A stretch of 64,000 nucleotides of DNA from Ravibacter sp964559125 (GCA_964559125.1 CAZLGW010000004.1:186001-250000); one strand, 5' to 3'; numbered from the stretch's first letter, positions 34,772 through 44,089 are shown. A program made the numbers and translations. Notes: a model not told the origin generated them from the letters alone.

Positions 34772-36133
34772 ATGAGATACGGTTACTTTTTCCTGCTATT
34801 ACTGTTAGCAGCAGGATGTAAAAAGAAGATTGAGCCCGAACCGTACCTCCACGCCTGGGAGAAGCCTATGGGGGTATTGAGTGTAGAAGCGGAAGGGATC
34901 CCGAAAGAAAACGTTCGCTTTACGAAGCTAGACAGGGAAGATCGCGACCGGATCGTCATCACCCTGCCGCAAGACTATCCTGCAAATGCGCCGATAAAAC
35001 TTAAGTTTCAGCTGGTAGAAGGTTTCTCCCTTGCCGGGAATTCTTCTTCGATAGATCTCGTCGATTATAATGGGAAAAGCCGGACGATTTCCGTGATGAA
35101 TTCAGGGAACGTCGCTACCAGTATTCCTGTCATCGTCAACCCAACCAGCCCTATTATAGTACCTGTTACAGGTCGCAGTTACGAATTTACACTGCAAAAC
35201 GGAAATCCTGTTATGTTTTCGATACCGGTTTCTAACTGGGGAACGGCTGGCGACATGATTTACTGGGACGAGCTGTTCATCCGTAATAAGGCTACGGGCG
35301 AAACTACCTCAACCGCACTTTCTTTCTCCCGGGATACTCCCGATGCCCTGGCCACCCTGTCGATCCCAGCATCTTTCCCCGCAGGAGAATACGAACTGAC
35401 CGTCGTACGAGGTACCAGGAGGACGGTCATTCCAGATCCGCTTATACTCCGCTACGGGCGACCTATTATACATTTCCAATCGGCAAATGCTTTTGAAAAT
35501 GCTGATAATACTGTCCGGTACAGCGGATACAACCTTACATCCGAAAATACTTACAGGCTTGAACTTAAAAATGATTTTCTGCCGGCAAGGCAATTTGATC
35601 TTTCCCCTATCAACCACCTTTGGGTTGGAGCACAACTGCCCTCTGATTTACCCACAGGCAACTATGAAGCCACGCTCTACGTAAATGATGAAGCGGTGCA
35701 AAATTCTAATCTCCTTACGGGCGTCTACCTCGTTTATGCCCGGAAAGACGAGTTTCAGCCGGTCATTGGCCTTGTTTCCAAACTATCCAACAGCTTCGAT
35801 GTGATGATCGCCGGTCAAACATTTTTTAACCCGGCAAAAAGCTTCAGCCGCGATGACGAATTGATCATGCACATAGCTGGTTACCCTAAAGACATCGGCA
35901 ACACTACAAATGTGGAAGTGAGGCTTTTTCTTAAGAATATTACGACCGGTAAGGAGTATGAGCCGCAACATACCGGCATATTCAGGGGAATAGGCGCTTT
36001 ACCTTACTACCAGTATGCCCCCCCGGGCGATATCCCTGCCGGCGATTATGAAGTACGGGCGGGCGTATATGTCAAAACGCAAAACGAGCTGCATATCAGC
36101 GAAAGATACCATCAGGCCATCCGCATCGAATAG
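34772..36133 (+). CDS. Exported lipoprotein of unknown function
   Basis: This is a 453-residue protein from ATG 34772. An ATG at 34733 would put 13 extra residues before the signal. The lipoprotein signal ends LLAAGC, followed by KKK, and then all-beta, Ig-like repeats of about 90-100 residues. Recurrent endings of the form AGEYELTV, TGNYEATL and AGDYEVRA mark three of these modules. A ligand or catalytic motif is not visible. It is probably periplasmic or surface-exposed and is monocistronic with its own terminator. Confidence 0.8.
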   Translation: MRYGYFFLLLLLAAGCKKKIEPEPYLHAWEKPMGVLSVEAEGIPKENVRFTKLDREDRDRIVITLPQDYPANAPIKLKFQLVEGFSLAGNSSSIDLVDYNGKSRTISVMNSGNVATSIPVIVNPTSPIIVPVTGRSYEFTLQNGNPVMFSIPVSNWGTAGDMIYWDELFIRNKATGETTSTALSFSRDTPDALATLSIPASFPAGEYELTVVRGTRRTVIPDPLILRYGRPIIHFQSANAFENADNTVRYSGYNLTSENTYRLELKNDFLPARQFDLSPINHLWVGAQLPSDLPTGNYEATLYVNDEAVQNSNLLTGVYLVYARKDEFQPVIGLVSKLSNSFDVMIAGQTFFNPAKSFSRDDELIMHIAGYPKDIGNTTNVEVRLFLKNITTGKEYEPQHTGIFRGIGALPYYQYAPPGDIPAGDYEVRAGVYVKTQNELHISERYHQAIRIE

Positions 36134-36167
36134 CCTAACGGCTTTCAGGACTATCACCCCCTTTCCC

Positions 36168-36204
36168 GGAGGCTGTCTTCTGAATAGGCAGCCTCCTTTT
36201 CTTT
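36168..36204 (+). terminator. Terminator of the lipoprotein gene
   Basis: The 8-bp perfect stem GGAGGCTG/CAGCCTCC (36168-36175, 36189-36196) is followed by TTTTCTTT. Confidence 0.8.
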
Positions 36205-36309
36205 GGTATCCTGTTTTACTTTTATATTATATTGCAGTTATATTGAAGAAAATATCTTCCCGCCTAATCAACTAAACAATACCCTTTGTAAAATCTATAC
36301 CCCTGCAAC

Positions 36310-37800
36310 ATGGACACAACTATTTCGCAAAAGCATCCAAAAGGCTTGTATGTACTTTTCTTTGCTGAAATGTGGGAGCGCTTCAGCTATTATGGCATGC
36401 GTGCCATACTGCTCATGTACCTGATCGACCAGGTGAGGGGTGGACTGGCGCTGAGCGTCGCGGAAGGAAGTGCCATTTACGGGTTATATACGGCTTCAGT
36501 CTACCTGCTATCTCTCCCCGGGGGATGGATCGCTGATAATATCCTCGGACAGAAGAAATCTATTTTCTATGGGGGTATCGTCATCATGATGGGCCACATC
36601 ATACTGGCTATCCCCAGCACCAACGCGTTGTTCTTTATGGGGCTCGCCGTGGTTGCCCTGGGTACAGGTTTATTAAAACCGAATATCAGCTCAATCGTGG
36701 GGGAACTATATCCCGAGGGAGGCGCGCGCAGAGATGCGGCATTTTCTATCTTTTACATCGGTATCAACCTGGGCTCATTCCTTGGCATGCTCATTGTAGG
36801 TTACCTGGGTCAGAAGGTAAACTGGCACTATGGCTTCGGGGCCGCAGCCGTGGGTATGCTTTTCGGCCTGCTGGTGTTTAAATTCGCCGGCGATAAATAC
36901 CTGCGCGGATTAGGAATGCCTCCGGCTAAAAAGGTAAGGGATACTGCCGCAGACTCCGCTAACAGCAAGGAAAAGATGCTCGGATATGGCCTGGTTGCCT
37001 TGTTGGTCGTATTCCTTTCCGTCCTTCAGCTTACGGGCTACATCGATGTCACCTCCGCCCAGGGACTTGCACAGGCCATGGGGGTCATCATCGTTTCGGT
37101 AGCGCTCATTTATTTCTTCTATATCCTGCTTGCAGGCGGACTTTCTCCGGTAGAAAAGAAAAGAGTAGGCGTCCTTATCATCTTCTTCTTCGCGGCAGCG
37201 CTGTTCTGGTCGGGATTCGAGCAGGCGGGAACGACCTTCCAGATCTTTGCAGAACGCCACACGTTCCGTACGATCGGGAATTTTGAATTCCCATCAAGCT
37301 GGTTTCAGAATTTCAACCCGCTTTTTATCGTAACACTCGCCCCTGTTGTAGCAGCCCTTTGGATTTACCTTGCCCAGCGTAACATCAATCCGCCCATCCC
37401 GGTCAAATTTGCTTTCGGTTTATTGCTCCTTGCATCAGGTTTCTTTATCATGCGGTTTGCAGCAGAAGAAGCAATAGGCGGATCGCTGGTATCGCCTGCA
37501 TTCCTGGCCGTTACCTATCTTGTCCATACAATAGGAGAGCTTTGCCTAAGTCCTGTCGGGCTCAGCTCATTTACAAAGCTTGCTCCCAAACGGTATGTGA
37601 GCCAGCTGATGGGGATATGGTTTGTGGCCGCTTCCCTGGGGAATTTGATTTCAGGGCTGTTTGCCAGTAATTTTGACGAGGAAAATATTGCGCAGATGCC
37701 GCATCTGTTCAACCAGGTGTTCCTGGTTACAGGCGGACTGGCATTTTTACTATTAATTTTTTACAAGCCTATCAAAAAGTGGATGGGTGGAATAGAATAA
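36310..37800 (+). CDS. POT-family proton-dependent oligopeptide transporter
   Basis: This takes up di- and tripeptides with protons across the inner membrane. It has 496 residues and 12-14 helices. The POT ExxERFxYYG motif (EMWERFSYYGMR) lies in helix 1, with GGWIADNILGQKK, GTGLLKPNIS and the PTR2 signature region FSIFYIGINLGSF. A late helix reads ELCLSPVGLSSFTKLAP. The next gene, a MaoC-like hydratase, starts 10 bases later and may be cotranscribed. Confidence 0.94.
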   Translation: MDTTISQKHPKGLYVLFFAEMWERFSYYGMRAILLMYLIDQVRGGLALSVAEGSAIYGLYTASVYLLSLPGGWIADNILGQKKSIFYGGIVIMMGHIILAIPSTNALFFMGLAVVALGTGLLKPNISSIVGELYPEGGARRDAAFSIFYIGINLGSFLGMLIVGYLGQKVNWHYGFGAAAVGMLFGLLVFKFAGDKYLRGLGMPPAKKVRDTAADSANSKEKMLGYGLVALLVVFLSVLQLTGYIDVTSAQGLAQAMGVIIVSVALIYFFYILLAGGLSPVEKKRVGVLIIFFFAAALFWSGFEQAGTTFQIFAERHTFRTIGNFEFPSSWFQNFNPLFIVTLAPVVAALWIYLAQRNINPPIPVKFAFGLLLLASGFFIMRFAAEEAIGGSLVSPAFLAVTYLVHTIGELCLSPVGLSSFTKLAPKRYVSQLMGIWFVAASLGNLISGLFASNFDEENIAQMPHLFNQVFLVTGGLAFLLLIFYKPIKKWMGGIE

Positions 37801-37810
37801 CAATGGCATA

Positions 37811-38224
37811 ATGGACATCAAAGCAGAAGCAGGCGCTTCGTTTTCTCACAGCTTCCGGTTTTCTCAAAGCGATGTAGAGAGCTTTGCCGCCGTTACAGGC
37901 GACAACAATCCTTTACACCTGGATCCGGTTTTCGCTTCCGGTACTCCCTTTAAAAGGCCTATTATACACGGTATGCTGGGCGCCAGTATTTTTACCAAAG
38001 TGCTGGGTACGATCTACCCGGGTTTCGGGTCTGTGTATTTAAGTCAGACGCTTGAATTTCAGCGCCCTATGTTCGTTGACACCGATTATGAAGCAGTCTT
38101 CACAATTGAAACGATCGATCCTGTCAAACATATTGCCCGGATAAAAGGGGAAATAAAAAACAAGGAAACCGGGAAACGCTGCACGGTAGGCGTAGCAACT
38201 CTGATGAATACTGAAAAATTCTGA
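37811..38224 (+). CDS. MaoC-like (R)-specific enoyl-CoA hydratase
   Basis: This is a hot-dog-fold hydratase of 137 residues. The hydratase-2 motif FAAVTGDNNPLHLDP carries the catalytic Asp and His, and the RPIIHGML segment is typical for PhaJ-like proteins. It probably hydrates trans-2-enoyl-CoA to (R)-3-hydroxyacyl-CoA. No polyhydroxyalkanoate synthase lies nearby, so a fatty-acid role is equally possible. Confidence 0.88.
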   Translation: MDIKAEAGASFSHSFRFSQSDVESFAAVTGDNNPLHLDPVFASGTPFKRPIIHGMLGASIFTKVLGTIYPGFGSVYLSQTLEFQRPMFVDTDYEAVFTIETIDPVKHIARIKGEIKNKETGKRCTVGVATLMNTEKF

Positions 38225-38252
38225 GGAAAGGCGTGCTGCCTGTAAAATAAAA

Positions 38253-38287
38253 TGCGCATTCGGAGCCATCGGGCTGTCAAATGCGCA
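38253..38287. terminator. Bidirectional terminator between MaoC-like and Hc1-like genes
   Basis: The stem TGCGCATT/AATGCGCA has an inner GAGCC/GGGCT pairing. On the minus strand it is followed by TTTTATTTTA, so it mainly serves the Hc1-like gene. Confidence 0.65.
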
Positions 38288-38315
38288 CTTATTATTTCTT
38301 TGCGGGAGAACTTTA

Positions 38316-38492
38316 CTAACCTTCGTTCTTCTTATTCTGAATCTCTGTACGAATTTCCTGTGCCAGGTTTTTCAGGTCTTGAAGTCCTTTACGAACGCGT
38401 GTACCTGCAGCCTGATTGTTCTTATTATAGAACTTGTCAAAATCTCCTTCTAGAGACAAAACTAGATTTTTTACTTCATCAAATCTTGCCAT
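38316..38492 (-). CDS. Histone H1-like (Hc1 family) small DNA-binding protein
   Basis: This is a 58-residue protein on the minus strand, MARFDEVKNLVLSLEGDFDK to KKNEG. It contains AAGTRVRKGLQDLKNLAQEI, which I recognise from the short Bacteroidetes Hc1 proteins. It is Lys/Arg-rich in its C-terminal half and probably binds DNA as a nucleoid protein. It has its own promoter (38555-38584) and terminator. It is easy to miss because it is shorter than 60 residues. Confidence 0.85.
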   Translation of the reverse strand: MARFDEVKNLVLSLEGDFDKFYNKNNQAAGTRVRKGLQDLKNLAQEIRTEIQNKKNEG

Positions 38493-38554
38493 GATTATTA
38501 ATGGTTGTTTAGTTGAAAAAAATGGCTTGTTTCCCTAAAAAGGGCGTTTTTGTC

Positions 38555-38584
38555 GAAATTTAGCAATTTAAACGTATTGACCAA
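38555..38584 (-). promoter_or_regulatory. Promoter of the Hc1-like gene
   Basis: On the minus strand TTG (38584-38582) is followed after 19 bases by TAAATTTC (38562-38555), seven of eight bases of the annotated -7 consensus. The leader to the ATG is about 55 bases. Confidence 0.5.
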
Positions 38585-38702
38585 TTGAAATTATCAAAAA
38601 AACACACTAAATAATCCATGTTTTTTTTATCAAAAAGTGCAATGCGCTGATAATAAGCATATTGTAGCTTTTCTCTTTACCGGCACTGATACCCGATACC
38701 TC

Positions 38703-38727
38703 AAAAAAAAGCCCTAAGGGCTTTTTT
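38703..38727. terminator. Terminator of the alpha-oxoamine synthase gene
   Basis: The perfect stem AAAAAAGCCC/GGGCTTTTTT has the loop TAA and flanking A/T runs. It works in both directions, and the gene ending at 38740 on the minus strand uses it. Confidence 0.85.
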
Positions 38728-38739
38728 AAATCCGGCAGG

Positions 38740-40008
38740 TTACGCTTCCTGCTTTACTGTCTCAGAGCGATATTCCCTGTTGGCAAGCTTTTCGGCCAGC
38801 AAGCTGAAAGCCTCCAGTGTATAAGTGACATCTTCAAGACTGTGAGCCGCAGTAGGGATCAGTCTCAACATGATCTGGCCTTTCGGCACCACCGGATACA
38901 CGACGATCGAACAAAACACACCCAGGTTTTCTCTAAGGTCCCGTACCATCCTCGTCACCTCGGGCACCCCTCCTTCACTCTGGAGAAATACGGGGGTCAC
39001 CGGTGATTCTGTTTCTCCGATATCGAAGCCGCGGGCGATGAGCCCGCCCTGAAGCGCTCTCACATTCTCCCATAATCTTTCCCTGAGTTCGGGATGTTCC
39101 TTGATTAACTGCAGTCTCCTTCTGCCGGCCACTACGTAGGGCATCGGCAAAGCCTTCGCATAGGTTTGCGAACGCATGTTATACTTCAGATACATAACGA
39201 TCTCGGGGTCGTTGCTCGCTACAAAAGCCCCTATCGCTGCCATTGATTTGGCAAAAGTAGAGAAATAAAGGTCGATACCATCCTGAACTCCCAGCATCTC
39301 TCCGACCCCTCCCCCGTTGGGACCCATCGTTCCAAACCCGTGGGCATCGTCTACAAATAACCTGAACGGATACTTTTCTTTCAAAGCAACGATCGATCTG
39401 AGATCCCCTACCTTGCCCGACATCCCGAATACTCCCTCGGTGATCACCAATACACCCCCTCCCTTTTCCTCCGCGAGCCTGGTCGCTCTTACAAGATTTC
39501 TCTCCAGGCTGTCCATATCATTATGGTTGAACTTGTAATAAGTCCCCATCTTAGCCTTATGCAGCCTGATACCATCTATGATACACGCGTGCGATTCGGC
39601 ATCATAAACAATGACATCCCGGTAGTCGACGAGGCTTTCTATAATCGAAACCACCCCCTGGTACCCGTAGTTCAGAAGAAAAGCATCCTTCTTACCGACA
39701 AATTCGGCGAGTTCTCTCTCAAAGAGCTCATGAAGATCCGAATTGCCCGACATCATTCTGGCTCCCATAGGATAGGCCAGCCCCCACTCGGCAGCAGCTT
39801 CGGCATCCGCCTTACGAACTTCCGGGTGATTGGCTAATCCGAGGTAATTATTCAGGCTCCAGTTCAGAACCTCCCGGCCCTTAAACCGCATTTTGGGCCC
39901 CAACTCCCCTTCAAGCTTTGGAAATGAAAAATAGTGATGACCATCCACTAACTGAACCGAAGCTCCGATTGCGCCCCAGTTATTACGCAGTTTCTCAAAA
40001 ATATCCAC
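38740..40008 (-). CDS. Alpha-oxoamine synthase (KBL/BioF/serine palmitoyltransferase family)
   Basis: This PLP enzyme joins an amino acid to an acyl-CoA with loss of CO2. I start at GTG 40008 (VDIFEKLRNNWG); an ATG at 40050 would add 14 residues. SLNNYLGLANHPEV, SGNSDLHELFERELA, YDAESHACIIDGIRL, the cofactor Asp in VDDAHGFGTMG, and FSTFAKSMAAIGAF with the Schiff-base Lys are all present. It has about 422 residues. Bacteroidota use one family member for sphingolipid synthesis, others for threonine catabolism or biotin. This sequence has a long N-terminal arm, and I cannot choose between them. No biotin or tdh genes are adjacent. Confidence 0.85.
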   Translation of the reverse strand: MDIFEKLRNNWGAIGASVQLVDGHHYFSFPKLEGELGPKMRFKGREVLNWSLNNYLGLANHPEVRKADAEAAAEWGLAYPMGARMMSGNSDLHELFERELAEFVGKKDAFLLNYGYQGVVSIIESLVDYRDVIVYDAESHACIIDGIRLHKAKMGTYYKFNHNDMDSLERNLVRATRLAEEKGGGVLVITEGVFGMSGKVGDLRSIVALKEKYPFRLFVDDAHGFGTMGPNGGGVGEMLGVQDGIDLYFSTFAKSMAAIGAFVASNDPEIVMYLKYNMRSQTYAKALPMPYVVAGRRRLQLIKEHPELRERLWENVRALQGGLIARGFDIGETESPVTPVFLQSEGGVPEVTRMVRDLRENLGVFCSIVVYPVVPKGQIMLRLIPTAAHSLEDVTYTLEAFSLLAEKLANREYRSETVKQEA

Positions 40009-40260
40009 TTTTTCTTTGTATACTGTTACGTAGGAAAAATAGAGGGTCAAACCTCCTGATCGCCAGCAAATTTAACAAATTATTTATCTTAAACCAGCAA
40101 ACCCTCTACAGCAATACATCTCCGGCAATGTGCGATTATTCCTATTTGGCCCGGACTACGGTTATTTACAAACTCCACAGCCTTCAGTCCCTTTAAAAAA
40201 GTACTTGTCCGTAACGTCAAAAAAAAGTCCCTCTTATACACGGATAACCAAAAAATAAAC

Positions 40261-40268
40261 TAATTTTG
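40261..40268 (+). promoter_or_regulatory. -7 box for queA
   Basis: TAATTTTG is a perfect TAnnTTTG match 90 bases before the queA start. Apart from it, the 350-base gap upstream of queA shows nothing I can interpret. Confidence 0.5.
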
Positions 40269-40357
40269 CGGTCTTATTTTTTTGTGAAAATTCATTTTAA
40301 ACCCCTCATAAGTCTACACCAGGGCAGCGCTGTGAAGGGTCCCGTCGCTCCACATAT

Positions 40358-41407
40358 ATGAAATTATCGGAATTCAAATTTGATCTACCCCAGAGTTTAA
40401 TTGCGCTTCACCCGAAAGAGCGCGGAGAAGCACGGATGATGGTAGTTCACCGTAAATCCGGCGCTATCGAACATAAGTCTTTCTCCGATATAATCGAATA
40501 TTTCGAAGACGGGGATGTAATGGTAGTCAATGACACCAAAGTTTTTCCTGCCCGGTTGTATGGGCAGAAAGAAAAAACCGGCGCCAAAATTGAAGTATTC
40601 CTTCTCCGGGAACTCAACAGGGAAATGCGCCTGTGGGATGTTCTGGTAGATCCGGCACGCAAGATCCGGGTCGGGAATAAGCTGTATTTCGGAGACAGCG
40701 AACTCGTTGCAGAGGTTATCGACAATACCACTTCCCGCGGACGGACGATCCGTTTCCTGTACGACGGGACGTACGATGACTTTATGAATATGGTCAATGA
40801 ACTCGGCGAAACTCCCCTGCCCCCTGAGATTATTTCGCGCCGTGCCGTCGTTGCCGAAGATCGTGAGCTCTTCCAGACGATTTTCGCGGATAAGCTGGGC
40901 GCCGTTGCAGCCCCGATGGCCGGAATGCACTTTACCAAAGTGATTTCCAAAAGACTAGAGCTGAAAGGAGTCAACTTTGCCCCTATAACTCTGCATGTCG
41001 GGCTGGGTACTTTCCGCAACGTAGACGTGGAAGACCTGACCAAGCATAAGACAGACTCTGAAAATTTCGCTATAACAGAAAAAACGGCAAAGATTATCAA
41101 TACAGGGCTTGATGCCGGCAGGAAAGTTTGCGCAATCGGAACCACCTCGCTGAAAGCTATCGAATCTTCGGTTTCTGCCAGCGGCCACGTCAAACCGGTA
41201 GAAGGGTGGACTGACCGCTTTATTTTCCCGCCGTATGATTTCAAGATCGGGACGGCCCTGCTTACCAATTTTCATTTGCCTGAGTCTATCCTTCTTATGA
41301 ACGCCTGTGCTTTCGGTGGCTATGATCTTATTATGAAAGCCTACGAAACGGGTCTGAAGGATAAGTACCGGTTTTTTACCTATGGAGACGTCATGCTTAT
41401 TCTCTAG
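40358..41407 (+). CDS. queA: S-adenosylmethionine:tRNA ribosyltransferase-isomerase
   Basis: This transfers the ribosyl part of SAM to preQ1-modified tRNA, giving epoxyqueuosine. Its 349 residues are full length, with MKLSEFKFDLPQSLIALHP at the start. The blocks VVNDTKVFPARLYGQK, AAPMAGMHFT, ITLHVGLGTFRNV and TNFHLPESILLMNACAFGG are those of QueA. It is followed by a strong terminator before ispD. Confidence 0.97.
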   Translation: MKLSEFKFDLPQSLIALHPKERGEARMMVVHRKSGAIEHKSFSDIIEYFEDGDVMVVNDTKVFPARLYGQKEKTGAKIEVFLLRELNREMRLWDVLVDPARKIRVGNKLYFGDSELVAEVIDNTTSRGRTIRFLYDGTYDDFMNMVNELGETPLPPEIISRRAVVAEDRELFQTIFADKLGAVAAPMAGMHFTKVISKRLELKGVNFAPITLHVGLGTFRNVDVEDLTKHKTDSENFAITEKTAKIINTGLDAGRKVCAIGTTSLKAIESSVSASGHVKPVEGWTDRFIFPPYDFKIGTALLTNFHLPESILLMNACAFGGYDLIMKAYETGLKDKYRFFTYGDVMLIL

Positions 41408-41453
41408 CAGTTCAGACCAAAATATCTTTGAAAGTCTTGGTATTAAAAATTTT

Positions 41454-41479
41454 GTCCGGGTATATTCCCGGACTTTTTT
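41454..41479 (+). terminator. Terminator between queA and ispD
   Basis: The perfect stem GTCCGGG/CCCGGAC is followed by six T. A longer upstream frame for ispD would read through it, so ispD must begin after it. Confidence 0.85.
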
Positions 41480-41495
41480 GTTAAGTTTTATTCAA

Positions 41496-42176
41496 ATGAA
41501 ACGATACGCAATCATAGTGGCGGGCGGCAGCGGATCCCGGATGAAAAGCGAAATCCCGAAGCAGTTTCTTCCGCTTTGCGGAAAACCCGTGCTGCTTCAT
41601 ACACTGGAAGCATTCTCGTCTGCAGGGAATATCGAAATCATCCTTGTATTGCCGGCCTCCCAGATCCGAACCTGGCATGATATTACTTCAGAAAAGGGTT
41701 TAGCTGTTGCCCCCCTGATAGTAGAAGGTGGAGAAACCCGCTTTCATTCAGTGAAAAACGGACTCGATGCCATCCAGGAAAATGACGCTCTTGTAGCCGT
41801 TCACGATGGTGTACGCCCCCTGGTAACGCCTGCTCTCATCAACCGCTGCTACGATGCCGCTTCCCGGTTCGGCGCAGCAGTGACGGCTGTAAGTCTCAAA
41901 GACAGCATACGGAAGCTGGCACCGGATGGTTCTTCCAGCCCGGCCGACCGTAAGCAGTTCAGGCTCGTCCAGACGCCCCAGGCTTTCAGGGTCTCTTGGA
42001 TGAAAAGCGCTTTTGAAAGACCCTATAAACCTTCCTATACAGACTGTGCGAGCGTCATGGAAGATACCGGCTACCCTGTACATCTCATCGAAGGCGACTA
42101 CCGGAATATCAAGATTACCACACCGGAAGATCTCGTCGTCGCCGATGCGCTGATCAGGACCGGTAAAAACGATTAG
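41496..42176 (+). CDS. ispD: 2-C-methyl-D-erythritol 4-phosphate cytidylyltransferase
   Basis: This adds CMP to methylerythritol 4-phosphate in the MEP isoprenoid pathway. It has 226 residues from ATG 41496. An in-frame ATG at 41382 would begin inside queA and include the terminator. Motifs are AIIVAGGSGSRM near the N terminus (CTP binding), KQFLPLCGKPVL, VAVHDGVRPLV and EGDYRNIKITTPEDL. Its stop overlaps the stop of the convergent esterase gene by four bases. Confidence 0.95.
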   Translation: MKRYAIIVAGGSGSRMKSEIPKQFLPLCGKPVLLHTLEAFSSAGNIEIILVLPASQIRTWHDITSEKGLAVAPLIVEGGETRFHSVKNGLDAIQENDALVAVHDGVRPLVTPALINRCYDAASRFGAAVTAVSLKDSIRKLAPDGSSSPADRKQFRLVQTPQAFRVSWMKSAFERPYKPSYTDCASVMEDTGYPVHLIEGDYRNIKITTPEDLVVADALIRTGKND

Positions 42177-44089
42177 TCTGCTACCAGGAAATAGACAACC
42201 CGGCAGGCGCTCCCCACCTCAGCGGTTTTTTTGCCCGGCAGCAGGGTTACTTTAAGCCTGTGCTTTCCAGGTTTCAGCTCATCGTCGAGCATAAGATACC
42301 ACGGCAGGTGCAGCTGACTGCTCCATTGGGTCTGCAGATCGAGCTGTCTTGGTTTTTTCCCGTCGATGCTATAGCTGATCACGCCGGCATCGGGTCCCGA
42401 TACCACTGCAATGCCTACCGCGCGCCCTTCAAACGGAAACTCGAACGAGGCGCCTTCTTTCTCGCCAACCAGCACCGGCACATCAACAAACCCCTTGCGG
42501 GTAGGCTTCTGATCGGAAGGCTTCCATTCGCTGACATTCCTGAAGCCGTTCAGCTTCTCTGCCCGGCCGATCTCTTCATAATTTGCTTTTACGTATGAAA
42601 ATTCGTCGATAAGCTTGGGAGAAGTCCCTGGTGCGGCAGGCTGCACGGGAGCTCTGAGCAACGATTTAATGGCCTCAAAATAAATCTCCTGTCCAAAGGG
42701 TGAGGGATGAAGATCCTTAAAATCATATTCCCAGGAAAACTCCCCGGCTTTTATTTTATCATACACTTCCCTGGCCAGGTTGATAAAGGGTAAACCGTAA
42801 TGCCGGGCTACCCTTTCGTGTACGCTTACCTCTACAGGCTCTCTTCCGGCATCCCAGTCTGCATTCTTGTCAGGATCGGCAAAGGCCATCAATACGATAT
42901 CCATATCGGGGTTGGCGGTCCTGGCCTGCCTGCAGATTCCTTCAAGGGCTCTTATCTGCGCCTTTTCGCTAAATCCGTTTGTCCGGTCGTTAACGGCGCT
43001 TTCGACAAAGAGCAGATCGGGAACCCCGTGGCTCAAAACATCCCTGCCAAACCGGAAGGCATGGGGTGTGCTACCCAGAGAAGGGATCCCGGCAGAAATA
43101 AAGTCAAATTTCGTTTCGGGAAAACGCTCTTGCAGATACCGGATTGTCTTTGTCCGCCAGCCCGGATTGTGCGTGATTGATCCTCCCAGGAATGCAACCG
43201 TTCCGGTTTTCCGGTTTTTAAATTTATCAGGAGACTTACTTAATCCGCCGTTTACCCGGATATAGCCTGCGCTCGACAGCACCGGTTTGACCGGGTAGCT
43301 GTTTTGCTGGATAAAATTTGCAAAAACTTCGGGGTGTTCTATTGTAAAATGGTGGCCGTCGTTTTTTTGCTCGCTCCTGGACAAGGTATAAACGGTGGCC
43401 GGCCCGCCCGCCTTCATATAATTCCGGATCAGAGGAAAGGTATTCTCCTCGTTAGGCACCACTTTGTCGCGGGGCCCGATGACATGGAGGACCGGGACTT
43501 TAAACGACGCCAGCCCTTCGAGCTCATTGAGCGGGATATCGCTGAAATTCCGGGCCGACTCCTCATCCATTCCAAATAGCTCAAGCCACCGCTGCCACTC
43601 CTTCGGAGTCCCCTTGCCTGTTCCCTTTCCTCCCGGCCAGCTCCGCGGATCGCAAACAGGCGCTTCGGCATAAATACAGCTTACTTTTTCAGGGTTACGT
43701 TTCGCCCACCCGTAAGCATAAAGGCCTCCGCGGCTGACCGCCTCAAGTGCTACTTTTTTTGAAAACCCTTTTTCCGAGGTCAGGTAGTCATAGAAATCAT
43801 CCCAGACATTTAAGGCCGACGGGTGCCCGAACAGGTTATTGGTATTTACATAAGCTACATGAAACCCTCTGGAAACCAGGACACTGTCCATATCGGTATG
43901 CCAGTCAGGAAAATGCGCACGCCAGACCCAGGGCTTTCCTTCGAGCGCAATCGCGGGCCTGATATACCAGGCTTCCCGGCCCTGAAAATCGAAACGAACT
44001 TTTTCGAAGCCTTTCCAGGGTATGGTCTGCTGCCCGTAAACGGGAAGCCATACAAGCTGAACCAGCAACAACAACGTTTTCCTGATCAT
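42173..44089 (-). CDS. Exported fusion of alpha/beta-hydrolase and SGNH esterase
   Basis: This protein has 638 residues from ATG 44089. A start at 44134 adds 15 residues before the signal peptide. After the signal (about 1-20), an alpha/beta-hydrolase domain (about 25-285) carries the nucleophile in AVSRGG, an Asp in GPRDKVVP and a His in DGHHFTIEHP. An SGNH domain (about 300-490) has FLGGSITHN, VESAVNDRT and DLHPSPFGQ. A C-terminal beta domain (about 500-638) follows. It probably removes acyl groups from polysaccharides outside the cytoplasm. The substrate is unknown. Both catalytic sets look complete. Confidence 0.82.
   Translation of the reverse strand: MIRKTLLLLVQLVWLPVYGQQTIPWKGFEKVRFDFQGREAWYIRPAIALEGKPWVWRAHFPDWHTDMDSVLVSRGFHVAYVNTNNLFGHPSALNVWDDFYDYLTSEKGFSKKVALEAVSRGGLYAYGWAKRNPEKVSCIYAEAPVCDPRSWPGGKGTGKGTPKEWQRWLELFGMDEESARNFSDIPLNELEGLASFKVPVLHVIGPRDKVVPNEENTFPLIRNYMKAGGPATVYTLSRSEQKNDGHHFTIEHPEVFANFIQQNSYPVKPVLSSAGYIRVNGGLSKSPDKFKNRKTGTVAFLGGSITHNPGWRTKTIRYLQERFPETKFDFISAGIPSLGSTPHAFRFGRDVLSHGVPDLLFVESAVNDRTNGFSEKAQIRALEGICRQARTANPDMDIVLMAFADPDKNADWDAGREPVEVSVHERVARHYGLPFINLAREVYDKIKAGEFSWEYDFKDLHPSPFGQEIYFEAIKSLLRAPVQPAAPGTSPKLIDEFSYVKANYEEIGRAEKLNGFRNVSEWKPSDQKPTRKGFVDVPVLVGEKEGASFEFPFEGRAVGIAVVSGPDAGVISYSIDGKKPRQLDLQTQWSSQLHLPWYLMLDDELKPGKHRLKVTLLPGKKTAEVGSACRVVYFLVAD

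Noticed and set aside
41382..41495. N-terminal extension of ispD from ATG 41382
   Set aside because: It would begin inside queA and cross a strong terminator; the IspD family begins at the Met encoded at 41496.
42171..42176. Overlapping stop codons of ispD and the esterase fusion
   Set aside because: The four-base convergent overlap is real but common in compact genomes and carries no clear function.
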